Of a DNA stretch of 64,000 bases, positions 50,942 to 60,414 are shown piece after piece. A model generated the notes under the pieces. The model made no database searches, was not told where the DNA came from, and was given only the letters and a program-made list of their open reading frames with translations. Source of the DNA: Entomomonas sp. E2T0 (GTDB lineage: Bacteria > Pseudomonadota > Gammaproteobacteria > Pseudomonadales > Pseudomonadaceae). Both the position numbers and the translations under genes were made by a program. Position 1 is the stretch's first letter; every line of letters starts with the position of its first letter. The DNA is taken from positions 2,418,001 through 2,482,000 of the forward strand of contig NZ_CP094972.1 of the NCBI RefSeq assembly GCF_025985425.1, read 5' to 3'.

Positions 50942-52192
50942 TTAATCCCAAGTTAAAGCACCGCCAGTTTGATACTCAATAACACGTGTTTCAAAGAAGT
51001 TTTTCTCTTTCTTGAGATCCATCATTTCACTCATCCAAGGGAATGGATTAGTCACATTAGGGTACTCTTCTTTTAAACCAATTTGTACGAGGCGACGGTT
51101 AGCAATAAATTTTAGATATTCTTCCATCATGCTAGCATTCATACCTAATACACCACGAGGCATAGTGTCACGAGCATATTCAATTTCTAACTGAGTACCT
51201 TGTAATAGCATTTGACGGGCATCATCTTTCATGCCTTCGTCCCATAAATGTGGATTTTCAATTTTGATTTGATTAATCATATCAATACCAAAATTCAAAT
51301 GCATTGATTCATCACGTAAAATATATTGGAATTGCTCAGCAACACCAGTCATCTTATTACGACGACCCATTGAAAGAATTTGACTGAAACCACAGTAGAA
51401 GAAAATACCTTCTAATACACAGTAGTAGGCAATTAAGTTACGTAAGAATTGCTTATCAGTTTCAACAGTACCTGTTTTAAAGGTGGGATCAGAAATAGAA
51501 CGTGTATATTTTAGACCCCAAGCTGCTTTCTTAGCTACTGAAGGTACTTCGCGGTACATATTAAATACTTCACCTTCATCCATGCCTAATGATTCAATGC
51601 AGTATTGATAGGCATGGGTATGAATAGCTTCTTCAAATGCTTGGCGTAAAATATATTGACGGCATTCTGGATTAGTAATTAAGCGATAAGTGGCTAATAC
51701 TAGATTATTTGCAACCAATGAGTCGGCAGTTGAGAAGAAACCAAGGTTACGCATTACGATACGGCGTTCATCTTCAGTTAAACCGTCTTGGCTTTTCCAA
51801 AGAGCGATATCAGCCGTCATATTGATTTCTTGAGGCATCCAGTGGTTAGCACAGCCATCTAGGTATTTTTGCCAAGCCCAATCATATTTAAAGGGTACTA
51901 ATTGGTTTAAGTCTGCACGGCAGTTAATCATTTGTTTATCATCAACTTGTACACGACCTGAAGTACCTTCTAAATCATCAAGACCTTCTTGAATATCTAA
52001 TTCATCAAGGGCTGCTTTAGCTCTTTTAACATCTTCTGAGTCTTCAGCATGAACAGCACGTGCTTCCATTGCTAAATCATCACCTACATGGTTTAGTTGT
52101 TCTTCAGAAGGGTTGGTAGCGGTGTTTATTTCTGCCGTTTTAGTGGTTTTTTTGGGGGCATCTTCACTATCAAAATCATCCCAACTTAACAT
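50942..52192 (-). CDS. nrdB: Class Ia ribonucleotide reductase small subunit
   Basis: The 416-residue protein is NrdB, which houses the di-iron centre and tyrosyl radical. The ligand segments are visible: the [15 protein letters not shown] helix with Glu and His, the [12 protein letters not shown] region and [14 protein letters not shown]. The long N-terminal extension of about 85 residues is typical of the Pseudomonas type. The C-terminus (TGGALTWD) is the tail that docks on NrdA. It follows nrdA after 74 bases containing a strong hairpin. Confidence 0.96.
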   Translation of the reverse strand: MLSWDDFDSEDAPKKTTKTAEINTATNPSEEQLNHVGDDLAMEARAVHAEDSEDVKRAKAALDELDIQEGLDDLEGTSGRVQVDDKQMINCRADLNQLVPFKYDWAWQKYLDGCANHWMPQEINMTADIALWKSQDGLTEDERRIVMRNLGFFSTADSLVANNLVLATYRLITNPECRQYILRQAFEEAIHTHAYQYCIESLGMDEGEVFNMYREVPSVAKKAAWGLKYTRSISDPTFKTGTVETDKQFLRNLIAYYCVLEGIFFYCGFSQILSMGRRNKMTGVAEQFQYILRDESMHLNFGIDMINQIKIENPHLWDEGMKDDARQMLLQGTQLEIEYARDTMPRGVLGMNASMMEEYLKFIANRRLVQIGLKEEYPNVTNPFPWMSEMMDLKKEKNFFETRVIEYQTGGALTWD

Positions 52193-52210
52193 AAGTTAAT
52201 CTCCTTAGTG

Positions 52211-52237
52211 TAAGCACTATCAGATTGATAGTGCTTA
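52211..52237 (-). other. Intercistronic hairpin between nrdA and nrdB
   Basis: A perfect 12-bp stem (TAAGCACTATCA / TGATAGTGCTTA) with a three-base loop lies between nrdA and nrdB, just ahead of the nrdB ribosome site. There is no T-run on the coding strand, so it looks like an RNA-processing or stability element rather than a terminator. Confidence 0.7.
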
Positions 52238-52266
52238 TGCATAATATGAAAATAGTTGTACAGCGA

Positions 52267-55110
52267 TTATTGACAAGCTTCACAATCTGGATCATCAATA
52301 CTACAAGCTTTTGGTACTGGAGCAGGTGCAACAGGCGCTTGTGGTTCTTCAATAGCGGATGATACAGCGTTTAGGGTGCCAGTATTAATGGTAGATTTTT
52401 CGGTACTGGTTGCAGCTAAGGCACGTAAGTAGTAAGTGGTTTTTAAACCTAAATACCAAGCCATACGATAAGTAACATCTAGCTTTTTACCAGAGGCTCC
52501 AGCCACATAGATATTTAATGATTGAGCTTGGTCAATCCATTTTTGGCGACGACTAGCTGACTCAATGATCCATTTTGGTTCTACTTCAAAAGCAGTTTGA
52601 TAAAGTCTCTTTAAGTCTTCAGGAATACGTTCGATCTGTTGAACACTACCATCATAGTATTTAAGATCATTTACCATTACATTATCCCATAACTTACGTG
52701 CTTTTAAATCACGCACTAAGTAAGGATTAATAACAGTAAATTCACCTGATAAGTTAGATTTCACAAATAAGTTTTGATAAGTAGGCTCAATCGACTGAGA
52801 AATACCCGTAATATTAGCAATAGTTGCAGTAGGAGCAATTGCCATAATATTAGAGTTACGAATACCTTTTTTCACTAACTTGCGAATAGGTGCCCAATCA
52901 AAAGTAGTGCTTTTATCTACAGAGATATATTTGCTACCACGTTCTTCAATTAGAAGATCCATAGAATCTAACGGTAAAATACCTTTAGACCATAAAGAGC
53001 CTTCAAAAGTAGAGTAGGTGCCACGTTCTTGTGCTAATTCACAAGAAGCTTTAATAGCATAGTAACTAATTGCTTCCATCGATTGGTCAGCAAATTTAAC
53101 CGCTTCCTCAGAGCCATAAGCAATATGCTGTAAGTAAAGTGCATCTTGGAAGCCCATTAAACCTAAGCCAACAGGGCGGTGTTTAGCATTAGAGTTTTTC
53201 GCTTGTGGTACTGCATAGTAGTTAATATCGATTACATTATCTAACATACGTACTGCAGTTTTTACGGTACGCGCTAGTTTTTCAGTATCTAACTTACCAT
53301 CTACAATATGTTTTACTAAGTTAACAGAGCCAAGGTTACATACTGCAATTTCATCTTCATTAGTATTTAAGGTGATTTCAGTACAAAGGTTTGAGCTATG
53401 TACCACACCAACATGCTGTTGTGGGCTACGAATATTACAAGGATCTTTAAAAGTTACCCAAGGGTGACCTGTTTCAAATACCATGGATAACATTTTGCGC
53501 CATAAGTCACGGGCAGGCATTGTTTTAAATGCTTTAATTTTGCCGTATTTGGTTAGTTCTTCATAATACTCATAACGCTCTTCAAAGGCTTTACCAAAAA
53601 GATCATGTAAATCAGGTACATCAGATGGACTGAAGAGTGTCCATGAGCCATCTTCAAAAACACGCTTCATAAATAAATCAGGGATCCAGTTCGCTGTATT
53701 CATGTCATGAGTACGGCGACGGTCATCCCCTGTATTTTTACGAAGTTCTAAGAACTCTTCAATATCTAAATGCCATGATTCGAGGTAAGCACATACTGCA
53801 CCTTTACGTTTACCGCCTTGGTTAACCGCAACAGCAGTATCATTTACTACTTTAAGGAATGGCACAACACCTTGTGATTTACCATTAGTACCTTTAATGT
53901 AAGCACCTAAAGCACGCACAGGTGTCCAGTCATTACCTAAACCGCCTGCAAACTTAGATAACATAGCGTTATCGTGAATAGCTTTATAAATACCTGATAA
54001 GTCATCTGGTACCGTTGTTAAGTAACAACTTGAAAGTTGTGGACGTACTGTACCTGAGTTAAATAGAGTAGGGGTAGATGACATATAGTCAAAAGAAGAA
54101 AGTAAGTTATAAAACTCAATAGCACGTGCTTCTTTATCTGCTTCCTCTAAGGCTAAACCCATTGCCACACGCATAAAGAATACTTGTGGCAATTCAAAAC
54201 GAATACCCTCTTTATGGATAAAGTAGCGATCATAAAGGGTTTGTAAACCTAAGTAGGTAAATTGTTGATCGCGTTCATGCTGTAATGCTTGACCTAATTT
54301 GGCTAAATCGAATTGCGCTAAACGCTTATCAAGCAAATCAAACTCAATACCTTTTTCAATATAAACTTTTAATGCTTGTGGATAGAAATTTACCATTTCG
54401 TGGTGAGTAGCACGATCAGCTATGCCTAAGAAATCTAAAGCTTCAGCACGTAGTTTATCTAATAGCAAACGAGCAGTTACAAAAGAGTAGTTAGGTTCAC
54501 GCTCAACCAATGTTCTGGCAGTCATTACAAGAGCCGTGTTGACATCTTTTTCTGCTACACCATCATAAAGATTCTTTAAGGTTTCTTTCTCAATGATGCT
54601 AGGATCTACTTCCTCTAAACCCTCACAAGCTTCTTTTAAAATGGTATTTAAACGGCCTAAATCTAAAGGTGCAAATTCACCTTTAGCATTAGTGACACGA
54701 ATACTAGGGTGAGCTTGTTGCACAGTATTTTTAGCACGCTCTTGCTTACGAGCTTCACGATAAAGTACATAAGCACGTGCGATTTTATGTTCACCAGAGC
54801 GCATTAATGCTAATTCAACTTGATCCTGAATATCTTCAATATGGATTACACCACCTGAAGGCATACGACGTTTAAATGTAGCAGTAACCATCTCAGTTAA
54901 TTGTTTAACAGCATCATGGATACGCGAAGAGGCGGCAGCATTATCGCCTTCAACTGCTAAAAAAGCCTTACTAATAGCAACAGCAATTTTATCATCAGTA
55001 TAAGGGACAACCGTACCTGTTCTCTTGATAACATTAATTTGCCCTGGAATAGGGGCGTTTAATTCATTATCTAGCGTGTTATTGTCATCACGAGATACAC
55101 CACTTAACAT
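52267..55110 (-). CDS. nrdA: Class Ia ribonucleotide reductase large subunit
   Basis: The 947-residue protein reduces ribonucleoside diphosphates. Two consecutive ATP-cone domains (about 20-120 and 135-230) precede the barrel, as in P. aeruginosa NrdA, allowing allosteric control by ATP/dATP. Catalytic cysteines appear in LSSCYLT and NLCTEI, the radical-relay tyrosines in the late barrel, and the C-terminal redox pair in CEAC. The ATG follows GGAG. The upstream region carries NrdR- and DnaA-type sites, so expression is probably tied to dNTP level and replication. Confidence 0.96.
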   Translation of the reverse strand: MLSGVSRDDNNTLDNELNAPIPGQINVIKRTGTVVPYTDDKIAVAISKAFLAVEGDNAAASSRIHDAVKQLTEMVTATFKRRMPSGGVIHIEDIQDQVELALMRSGEHKIARAYVLYREARKQERAKNTVQQAHPSIRVTNAKGEFAPLDLGRLNTILKEACEGLEEVDPSIIEKETLKNLYDGVAEKDVNTALVMTARTLVEREPNYSFVTARLLLDKLRAEALDFLGIADRATHHEMVNFYPQALKVYIEKGIEFDLLDKRLAQFDLAKLGQALQHERDQQFTYLGLQTLYDRYFIHKEGIRFELPQVFFMRVAMGLALEEADKEARAIEFYNLLSSFDYMSSTPTLFNSGTVRPQLSSCYLTTVPDDLSGIYKAIHDNAMLSKFAGGLGNDWTPVRALGAYIKGTNGKSQGVVPFLKVVNDTAVAVNQGGKRKGAVCAYLESWHLDIEEFLELRKNTGDDRRRTHDMNTANWIPDLFMKRVFEDGSWTLFSPSDVPDLHDLFGKAFEERYEYYEELTKYGKIKAFKTMPARDLWRKMLSMVFETGHPWVTFKDPCNIRSPQQHVGVVHSSNLCTEITLNTNEDEIAVCNLGSVNLVKHIVDGKLDTEKLARTVKTAVRMLDNVIDINYYAVPQAKNSNAKHRPVGLGLMGFQDALYLQHIAYGSEEAVKFADQSMEAISYYAIKASCELAQERGTYSTFEGSLWSKGILPLDSMDLLIEERGSKYISVDKSTTFDWAPIRKLVKKGIRNSNIMAIAPTATIANITGISQSIEPTYQNLFVKSNLSGEFTVINPYLVRDLKARKLWDNVMVNDLKYYDGSVQQIERIPEDLKRLYQTAFEVEPKWIIESASRRQKWIDQAQSLNIYVAGASGKKLDVTYRMAWYLGLKTTYYLRALAATSTEKSTINTGTLNAVSSAIEEPQAPVAPAPVPKACSIDDPDCEACQ

Positions 55111-55149
55111 TTATGTCTCCTAAAATTTATTACAATGATAAAGCACTAA

Positions 55150-55165
55150 ACACAATATATAGTAT
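55150..55165. promoter_or_regulatory. NrdR box 1
   Basis: ACACAATATATAGTAT matches 15 of 16 positions of the NrdR consensus acaCwAtATaTwGtgt. It ends 40 bases upstream of the nrdA ATG, where NrdR with bound dATP/ATP would block transcription. Confidence 0.75.
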
Positions 55166-55285
55166 CTACTTTATTTCCTAGAGAAAGCTCCCTATTAGTC
55201 TTATAAGAACAACTTCTATAGACTTTTTAGGTTGTCAGAGCTTATCTAAAATTAGAAAAGTAATTACTAGGTATGGGTTAGCTTA

Positions 55286-55301
55286 TTACTATATATAGTA
55301 T
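55286..55301. promoter_or_regulatory. NrdR box 2 (weaker)
   Basis: TTACTATATATAGTAT fits the core CwATATATwG but less well in the flanks. A poorer partner lies at 55319-55334 (ATACAATATAGTGATA), centred 33 bases away, close to the roughly three-turn spacing usual for paired NrdR boxes. Confidence 0.55.
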
Positions 55302-55358
55302 TATATATTGACTTGAATATACAATATAGTGATATTTTAGTATTAGAACAACTAGTAC

Positions 55359-55379
55359 TGTGGATAATTCTGTGGATAT
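55359..55379. promoter_or_regulatory. Pair of DnaA boxes
   Basis: TGTGGATAA at 55359-55367 is a perfect DnaA box and TGTGGATAT at 55371-55379 differs at one base, in the same orientation and 12 bases apart. E. coli nrdAB is controlled by DnaA through a comparable pair, so a role in nrdAB (or recJ) regulation is likely. Confidence 0.6.
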
Positions 55380-55473
55380 GTTATGGATATTTACTGTTAT
55401 TCATTGAACTTACAATAGCCATGTTATTTTTTTATTAGAAGTGTAAATTCTAAGATTTTTAACTATTAGTCAG

Positions 55474-55489
55474 ATACAATATATAGTGT
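55474..55489. promoter_or_regulatory. NrdR box near recJ
   Basis: ATACAATATATAGTGT matches 15 of 16 consensus positions. It lies 39 bases before the recJ ATG and 364 bases from nrdA, so it more probably acts on recJ or through looping. Confidence 0.65.
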
Positions 55490-55528
55490 TATGTATTTTA
55501 TAAGATATTTCAATAGTTGAGACTATTA

Positions 55529-57250
55529 ATGTTAATAAAGCAACGCCTATTATCAGAGAATGCAGTTGAATTACCTCATTTATCACCCTTATTAAAACGT
55601 ATTTATGCAGCACGAGGTATTCAAAATAGTCAGCAACTTACTAAAGAGCTTGCTAATTTATTACCCTATCAAACCTTAAAAGGTATTGAGCAAGCAGTCG
55701 AGTTATTAATTACTGCCTTAAATAAGCAACAAGCTATTGTTATTGTTGGCGATTATGATAGTGATGGTGCTACCGCAACAACCGTAGCCGTTTTAGGTCT
55801 TAAAATGCTTGGGGCAAAGCATGTAGATTATTTAGTTCCTAATCGTTTTAAATATGGTTATGGCCTATCACCTGAAATAGTAGAATTAGCTATTGAACAA
55901 TTTAATCCACAATTATTAATTACTGTGGATAATGGTATTTCTAGTGTTGAAGGTGTGGCTACTGCTAAAAAAGCAGGTTTAAGCGTTCTTATTACTGATC
56001 ACCATTTACCCAGTGAAATCTTACCAGAAGCAGATGCTATGGTTAACCCTAATCAGCCAACATGTAATTTTCCTAGTAAAGTTATAGCTGGTGTAGGTGT
56101 TATGTTTTATGTATTAATTGCTTTAAGGGCAAAATTAAGGGAAGTAAACTATTTTACTAACCATAATTTGTCAGAGCCAAATCTTGCTGAGCTATTAGAC
56201 TTAGTAGCATTGGGTACAGTAGCTGATGTGGTTGCTTTAGATAGCAATAATAGAACATTGGTATATCAAGGGTTAAAGCGTATTCAGAACGGTAAAGTTA
56301 GACCAGGTATTAAAGCTTTATTACAGTTAGCAGGTAAAGACTACACAAAAATAACTGCAACAGATTTAGGTTTTATTGTAGGGCCTCGTTTAAATGCAGC
56401 GGGTAGGCTAGATAATATGAAATTAGGGATTGATTGCCTATTAGCTGATAATGAAGCAGATGCTTATCAAAAAGCCAGTCAACTTGATGCCTTAAATAGA
56501 GAGCGCCGCAGTATTGAGCAGACAATGCAAACTGAGGCGTTACATAAACTAAAAGATATTACTTTGGATGATTTACCCTATGGCATTTGTTTATTTAATG
56601 AACAATGGCATGAAGGAGTAATTGGTATACTGGCTTCACGCTTAAAAGATAAATATCACCGACCTACTATTATTTTTGCTGCAACAGAGCAAGAAGGTAT
56701 TATTAAAGGTTCTGCTCGTTCTATTAGCAATTTCCATATTAGAGATGCACTACAAAATATTGCCAGTCGTTATCCTGATTTAATAGATAAGTTTGGTGGT
56801 CATGCAATGGCTGCGGGTTTAACACTTGCTAGAGAAAAACTAACATTATTCCAAGAAGCATTTAACCAAGAAGCACAACAACAAATCACTGAAGAGCAAT
56901 TACAACAGGTTATTTTAACTGATGGTTCATTAGACAAAGCAGATTTCTGCTTGGAGCAGGCACAATTATTAATGGATGCTGGCCCTTGGGGGCAAGGATT
57001 TCCTGAACCTCTTTTTGATGGAGTGTTTTGGATTGAACAACAACGTTTATTAAAAGAAAAACACCTAAAATTAGTATTAAGAACAGCCGACAAACAACAT
57101 CAACTAGAAGCCATAGCATTTAATGTTGATAAAAATATATGGCCTAATAGCACAATAAAACAAGCCAATATAGTCTATAAGTTAATGGTAAATGAGTATA
57201 AAGGACAGCAAAGTGTACAATTACTGGTTTCTCATTTACTACCTATATAA
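55529..57250 (+). CDS. recJ: Single-stranded-DNA-specific exonuclease RecJ
   Basis: The 573-residue protein is RecJ, a DHH-family 5'-3' exonuclease. Motif I is VIVGDYDSDGATAT, motif III contains LITDHHLPS, and the DHHA1/OB parts include GKFGGHAMAAG-like (DKFGGHAMAAGLTL) and the final beta-rich domain. I chose the ATG at 55529; an in-frame TTG at 55517 would add four residues. RecJ acts in RecF-pathway recombination and mismatch repair. It converges on the nuo operon at a shared terminator. Confidence 0.94.
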   Translation: MLIKQRLLSENAVELPHLSPLLKRIYAARGIQNSQQLTKELANLLPYQTLKGIEQAVELLITALNKQQAIVIVGDYDSDGATATTVAVLGLKMLGAKHVDYLVPNRFKYGYGLSPEIVELAIEQFNPQLLITVDNGISSVEGVATAKKAGLSVLITDHHLPSEILPEADAMVNPNQPTCNFPSKVIAGVGVMFYVLIALRAKLREVNYFTNHNLSEPNLAELLDLVALGTVADVVALDSNNRTLVYQGLKRIQNGKVRPGIKALLQLAGKDYTKITATDLGFIVGPRLNAAGRLDNMKLGIDCLLADNEADAYQKASQLDALNRERRSIEQTMQTEALHKLKDITLDDLPYGICLFNEQWHEGVIGILASRLKDKYHRPTIIFAATEQEGIIKGSARSISNFHIRDALQNIASRYPDLIDKFGGHAMAAGLTLAREKLTLFQEAFNQEAQQQITEEQLQQVILTDGSLDKADFCLEQAQLLMDAGPWGQGFPEPLFDGVFWIEQQRLLKEKHLKLVLRTADKQHQLEAIAFNVDKNIWPNSTIKQANIVYKLMVNEYKGQQSVQLLVSHLLPI

Positions 57251-57263
57251 TTGAGATAGAATA

Positions 57264-57293
57264 AAAAAAGGCAACTAATAAGTTGCCTTTTTT
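57264..57293. terminator. Bidirectional terminator between recJ and nuoN
   Basis: A 13-bp perfect stem (AAAAAAGGCAACT / AGTTGCCTTTTTT) with the loop AATA carries T-runs on both strands. It lies between convergent recJ and nuoN and should end both transcripts. Confidence 0.92.
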
Positions 57294-57311
57294 ATGTACT
57301 ATCATTAATGC

Positions 57312-58823
57312 TTAATGAATCAATGTAGAAGGTACACCTGCATATTCTGCAATTGAAATAAGCGGTGATGGCCATACACCTACAAAGATTACAATCACAG
57401 CAATAGCTAATAAAACAATAGTAGCCGTTAGATGTGACCAATGAATATCTTTTTCTTCATTAGCATTAGCAGTAGGTTCAGCTAAGTAAAGTGTAATCAT
57501 CACCCTTAAATAGTAGTATAAGCCTATAGCACTACCAACAACTACCATTGCAGTTAATAACCAAAGGTTAGATTCAACAGCCGTTCTTAATAACCAGAAT
57601 TTACCGATAAAGCCGGCAGTTAATGGAACACCTGCTAAAGATAACATCATTACAGATAAAGAGATGGTTAATAATGGGCGACGCCAGAAAAGACCACGAT
57701 ATCTATATAAAGCGTCAGCATCACGATCTTGACAAGGTGACGACAACACAGTTACCACACTAAATGCCCCCATAGTGGTTGCAATATAGGTGAATAGATA
57801 GATAGTTGCTGTTTTGGCAGCAGTTACTTTAACTTCTGCTGTAGCCATTTCATTACTAGCTAATAGAATGATTAATAGATAGCCAAAATGTGCAATAGAA
57901 GAGTAACCCATAATCCGTTTTAAGCTATTTTGGAATAACGCTAATAAGTTACCTACTAAGATAGAAGCAATGGCTAAAATAGTAATAGCTAAATAAATCC
58001 AAGAGCTATGATGAATTGGAATGAACTCCATAAATCTTACTAACATAGCAAAAATAGCTAGTTTACTGGCTGTAGCTAAGAAAGCAGAAGCAGGAGCAGG
58101 GGCACCCTCATAAACATCAGGTGTCCATAAGTGGAAAGGTACTAATGATAATTTGAAAGATAAACCAACTATCATCAATACAACACCAAAATCAACTAAG
58201 ACAGAGTGATTTGCTGTATTAAAAGCTTGCTCAATCGATAGGAAAGTAAGTTGGCCTGTTATTGCATAGACTAATGCCATACCAAATAACAAGAAACCAG
58301 AACCTGCGGCTGACAACACCATATATTTGATGCTAGCTTCTAATGAGCGGCGTTGGAAGAATGCATAACCAATTAAACCATACATTGGAATTGATAATAA
58401 TTCTAAGCCAATAAATAAGCCTAATAAGTGCTTAGTACTTACTAATACCATACCACCTAAGGTTGAAAGAAGTAATAACAAATAAAACTCATCTCTATTA
58501 CCTTTATAACCTTCTAAGTAAATATGGGCAAAACAAGTACAAGCCATAGTTACTAATACTAACGACAGGCTAGCAAAATAAGCATAATGATCAAAAATTA
58601 ATAAACTGGTAACTTCAATTGAGCCACCTTCGGCATTAACTACTTTTAGTGCTGGAATGATAGCTATTAAAGTAAGCACCATACCAAACATAGCTATTAT
58701 AGAAGTTAACGTCTGATTGCGTTGCCATGAAATGGATAGCATGGTCACGACAATCGTTGCACTAATTGCCAAAATTGGTAGTAGTGCTATAAAGTGATTT
58801 GCTGTTAATTGTATTTGTTCCAT
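57312..58823 (-). CDS. nuoN: NADH-quinone oxidoreductase subunit N
   Basis: The 503-residue polytopic protein is NuoN, an antiporter-like proton-pumping subunit of complex I. Characteristic stretches are LLGLFIGLELLSIPMYGLIGY, PDVYEGAPAPASAFLATASK and IMGYSSIAHFGYLL, carrying the conserved Glu and Lys of the channel. It is the last gene of the operon, six bases after nuoM. Confidence 0.96.
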   Translation of the reverse strand: MEQIQLTANHFIALLPILAISATIVVTMLSISWQRNQTLTSIIAMFGMVLTLIAIIPALKVVNAEGGSIEVTSLLIFDHYAYFASLSLVLVTMACTCFAHIYLEGYKGNRDEFYLLLLLSTLGGMVLVSTKHLLGLFIGLELLSIPMYGLIGYAFFQRRSLEASIKYMVLSAAGSGFLLFGMALVYAITGQLTFLSIEQAFNTANHSVLVDFGVVLMIVGLSFKLSLVPFHLWTPDVYEGAPAPASAFLATASKLAIFAMLVRFMEFIPIHHSSWIYLAITILAIASILVGNLLALFQNSLKRIMGYSSIAHFGYLLIILLASNEMATAEVKVTAAKTATIYLFTYIATTMGAFSVVTVLSSPCQDRDADALYRYRGLFWRRPLLTISLSVMMLSLAGVPLTAGFIGKFWLLRTAVESNLWLLTAMVVVGSAIGLYYYLRVMITLYLAEPTANANEEKDIHWSHLTATIVLLAIAVIVIFVGVWPSPLISIAEYAGVPSTLIH

Positions 58824-58829
58824 GAGCGA

Positions 58830-60383
58830 CTACCGAGAAACGAGGTTAGGGGAGAACCAAGCATGCACACCATTCATAGTGGCTGCTGATGTATCCAGAA
58901 CTGGTTGTGGATAAATGCCCAATAATATAAGCAGCACAATCAATATAAACATCATACCTAGTTCACGTTTACAAAGTCCCTGGATTGGTTCATGAAAATT
59001 ACCACGTGTTGTTCCATAGAAAACACGTTGCATAACAATTAATGAATAAATAGAGGCTAACACTAAACCAAAGGCTGCAATAGAAACTGCAACTTTATCA
59101 GCAGGGAAGGCACCAATAAGAATCATAAACTCGCCCACAAAGTTACCTGTACCTGGTAAACCTAGCGAAGCAGCATTAAAGAACAGCATAATGGCAGGCA
59201 AGTAGGTAATTTTACCCCATAAGCCGCCCATTAAACGCATATCACGCGTATGTAAACGTTCATATAATTGACCACTAGAGATGAATAGTGCAGCGGCTGA
59301 GAAACCATGCGCAATCATCTGTATAACCACACCTTGTAGTGCTAGCGGGCTACCTGAGTAAATACCTACTAAGATAAAACCCATGTGTGAAATACTGGTA
59401 TAAGCAATTAAACGTTTAATATCCGTTTGTTGGAACGCCAAAATGGCACCATAAATAATACTGAAAATACCCAACCAGATGGCAATAGGCGCAAACTCAT
59501 GGGAGGCATTAGGGAATAAAGGAATTGCAAAGCGTAAGATACCAAAGGCAGCTGTTTTTAATAGAATACCTGCCAAATCAACAGAACCTGCTGTTGGTGC
59601 TTGCGCATGAGCATCTGGTAACCATGAGTGAATAGGTACAACAGGAAGCTTTACTGCAAATGCAATAAAGAAACCAAGCATTAAAATAAACTCAAGACCT
59701 CCTAAATTAGTACCTAGCAATTGCATGTAATCAAAAGTCATAGTACCTGTATTAGTGTAATGTTTAAGTGCTAAAGTAATAATAGACACTAACATTAACA
59801 AGCCACTAGCTTGAGTAAAGATAAAGAATTTAGTAGCTGCGTAAATACGCGTTTTACCATCTGAACCACTATGTCCCCATAAGGCAATTAGGAAGAACAT
59901 AGGGATCAACATCGTTTCCCAGAATAGGAAGAAGAGGAATAGGTCAATAGCAACAAACACCCCAACTACACCACCTAAAATCCACATAAGGTTTAGGTAG
60001 AAGAAACCTACACGGCTGTTAATTTCTTTCCATGAACAGAGTACAGCTAATAAACCTAAAATAGCTGTTAATGTAATCAATAGAATAGATAAACCATCCA
60101 TTCCTAAGTGAATACTAATACCTAATTGTGGTATCCAGTTCAAATGAAAGTAGAAAGCCCACCATTTTGATTGACCATCAGCTATTGCAAATGATGTTTG
60201 TAAATTAGGTGCATTTTGGAAATTGCCTGTACCCCAGAAATATAGGGACAAAGCAACAAGAAGCACCATCGTAAATAGGGCTATCCAACGTGGAAGAATA
60301 TTACTGAGCCGTTCGGAAATCCAGCAAAAAAAGCCGCCGATTATCGGAATCAGGATTAGCCAAGGTAACAATAGGGACGACAT
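58830..60383 (-). CDS. nuoM: NADH-quinone oxidoreductase subunit M
   Basis: The 517-residue protein is NuoM, a Mrp-antiporter-like proton channel of complex I. It shows FFLFWETMLIPMFFLIALWG (conserved Glu), PIHSWLPDAHAQAPTAGSVDLAGILLK and IKRLIAYTSISHMGFILVGI. Length and order between nuoL and nuoN are standard. Confidence 0.96.
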   Translation of the reverse strand: MSSLLLPWLILIPIIGGFFCWISERLSNILPRWIALFTMVLLVALSLYFWGTGNFQNAPNLQTSFAIADGQSKWWAFYFHLNWIPQLGISIHLGMDGLSILLITLTAILGLLAVLCSWKEINSRVGFFYLNLMWILGGVVGVFVAIDLFLFFLFWETMLIPMFFLIALWGHSGSDGKTRIYAATKFFIFTQASGLLMLVSIITLALKHYTNTGTMTFDYMQLLGTNLGGLEFILMLGFFIAFAVKLPVVPIHSWLPDAHAQAPTAGSVDLAGILLKTAAFGILRFAIPLFPNASHEFAPIAIWLGIFSIIYGAILAFQQTDIKRLIAYTSISHMGFILVGIYSGSPLALQGVVIQMIAHGFSAAALFISSGQLYERLHTRDMRLMGGLWGKITYLPAIMLFFNAASLGLPGTGNFVGEFMILIGAFPADKVAVSIAAFGLVLASIYSLIVMQRVFYGTTRGNFHEPIQGLCKRELGMMFILIVLLILLGIYPQPVLDTSAATMNGVHAWFSPNLVSR

Positions 60384-60414
60384 GACAATATCTATTCCTT
60401 TTTATAAGTTTAAA

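Larger units (their letters stand above)
55111..55528. other. Divergent nrdA-recJ regulatory region
   Basis: This gap of about 418 bases has no credible gene. It holds several NrdR-box-like palindromes and a DnaA-box pair, listed separately, and must contain the promoters of nrdAB (minus) and recJ (plus). Confidence 0.7.
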
